From positions 1 through 6,883 of the forward strand of contig JAUWPC010000183.1 in assembly GCA_030611815.1 (NCBI GenBank): 6,883 nt of DNA, written 5' to 3'. Shown piece after piece: positions 6,570 to 6,883 of this stretch (position 1 is its first letter; each line of letters opens with the position of its first letter). Both the position numbers and the translations under genes were made by a program. The notes beneath the pieces are model-generated. The model did no database searches and was not told the DNA's origin. It saw only the letters and a program-made list of their open reading frames with translations. Source of the DNA: Desulfobacteraceae bacterium (GTDB lineage Bacteria > Desulfobacterota > DSM-4660 > Desulfatiglandales > Desulfatiglandaceae).

Positions 6570-6598
6570 TTGACCTGAAGATCAGGTTGTGCTATTTT
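6570..6598 (+). promoter_or_regulatory. predicted sigma70-type promoter of the J-domain gene
   Basis: TTGACC (6570-6575, 5 of 6) and TATTTT (6593-6598, 4 of 6) are separated by 17 nt on the plus strand. The start would be near 6605, giving a leader of about 54 nt. Its -35 lies 43 nt from the -35 of the divergent transporter promoter, so the two share one short regulatory region. Confidence 0.5.
6573..6587. promoter_or_regulatory. operator-like inverted repeat within the J-domain gene promoter
   Basis: ACCTGA-AGA-TCAGGT is a perfect 6-bp inverted repeat with a 3-nt centre. It begins inside the -35 element and fills most of the spacer of the plus-strand promoter. A dimeric repressor bound there would block that promoter. 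No regulator gene is visible in the window, so the binding protein is unknown, and chance occurrence is possible. Confidence 0.35.
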
Positions 6599-6658
6599 CA
6601 CTTCCATGGCTGCGATGGCAACAAGTAATTTTATTAGAGAAGCAGGACTCTGGGGCTG

Positions 6659-6883
6659 ATGGATATTCGACGATCGTTTGAAATACTTGAGTTACATCAT
6701 GCTGCAACTGAAGCTGAAGCAAGGCAGGCTTATAAAGATATTGTCAATGTCTGGCATCCGGATCGCTTTTGCAATAACCCGCGCCTGAAGCAGAAAGCAG
6801 AAAAAAAACTGCAGGAAGTCAACGCGGCCTATGAGACAATAAAGGTTTTTTTGCAAAAGAATGATCATGATAGAAGTAAAATC
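6659..6883 (+). CDS. J-domain (DnaJ-like) protein, N-terminal part, cut by the window edge
   Basis: The frame is open from the ATG at 6659 to the end of the window: 75 codons, no stop reached. The N terminus reads as a J domain: MDIRRSFEIL starts helix I, AYKDIVNVWHPDRF contains the essential His-Pro-Asp loop (His33, Pro34, Asp35), and LKQKAEKKLQEVNAAYETI forms helix III. J domains stimulate the ATPase of Hsp70 (DnaK) chaperones. The J domain starts within the first residues; whether G/F, zinc-finger or other domains follow lies outside the window, so it cannot be told whether this is DnaJ/CbpA-like or a small specialised co-chaperone. A TAG at 6635-6637 closes the frame upstream, so the ATG at 6659 is the first usual start codon. 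Its ribosome site is weak (GGGG about 4 nt before). It is divergent from the transporter and probably functionally unrelated. Confidence 0.85.
   Translation, partial: MDIRRSFEILELHHAATEAEARQAYKDIVNVWHPDRFCNNPRLKQKAEKKLQEVNAAYETIKVFLQKNDHDRSKI

Noticed and set aside
6560..6676. Repeated GACGATCG at 6560-6567 and 6669-6676
   Set aside because: Short, contains the common palindrome CGATCG, and the second copy is inside the J-domain coding sequence.

Overview
The window looks like a chromosomal segment from a Gram-negative bacterium. A Desulfobacterota (former Deltaproteobacteria) origin is my inference. It rests on the complete branched-chain-amino-acid-type (HAAT) ABC transporter operon, a J-domain protein of a style I associate with that group, and an OsmC-like protein with a CAG-x-Y / FC-x-x-R helix. 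No lineage marker such as rRNA is present. TAA, TAG and TGA are all used as stops, so the standard bacterial code applies.

Layout. Almost everything is on the minus strand and reads right to left. A sigma70-type promoter at about 6498-6526 drives a secreted type I periplasmic binding protein (6403-5204). Next comes a perfect 17-bp stem-loop (5150-5188), then the two ATPases LivG (5087-4311) and LivF (4318-3596, overlapping livG by 8 nt). A 119-nt gap containing an imperfect 46-nt palindrome follows, then the two permeases LivH (3476-2487) and LivM (2473-1388). After gaps of 90 and 81 nt come an alpha/beta hydrolase (1297-443) and an OsmC-family gene (361 to beyond the left edge). The OsmC gene has an in-frame TAA that separates its two expected redox cysteines. 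At the right end a J-domain protein gene starts divergently on the plus strand (6659 to beyond the right edge) with its own sigma70-like promoter.

How the genes work together. The binding protein captures a small ligand in the periplasm, LivH and LivM form the membrane pore, and LivG and LivF power import. The family transports branched-chain amino acids, but homologues also take up other amino acids, amides, urea and aromatic or dicarboxylic acids, so the substrate is not settled. The co-directional hydrolase may process an imported ester, amide or ring-cleavage-type compound; this is inferred from position only.

I see no mobile element, CRISPR array, RNA gene or clearly new defence or biosynthetic system. 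The points most worth checking are the OsmC nonsense codon, the two intra-operon stem-loops, the missing Shine-Dalgarno before livG, and the paired divergent promoters with an operator-like inverted repeat. All intergenic stretches are shorter than 300 bases.
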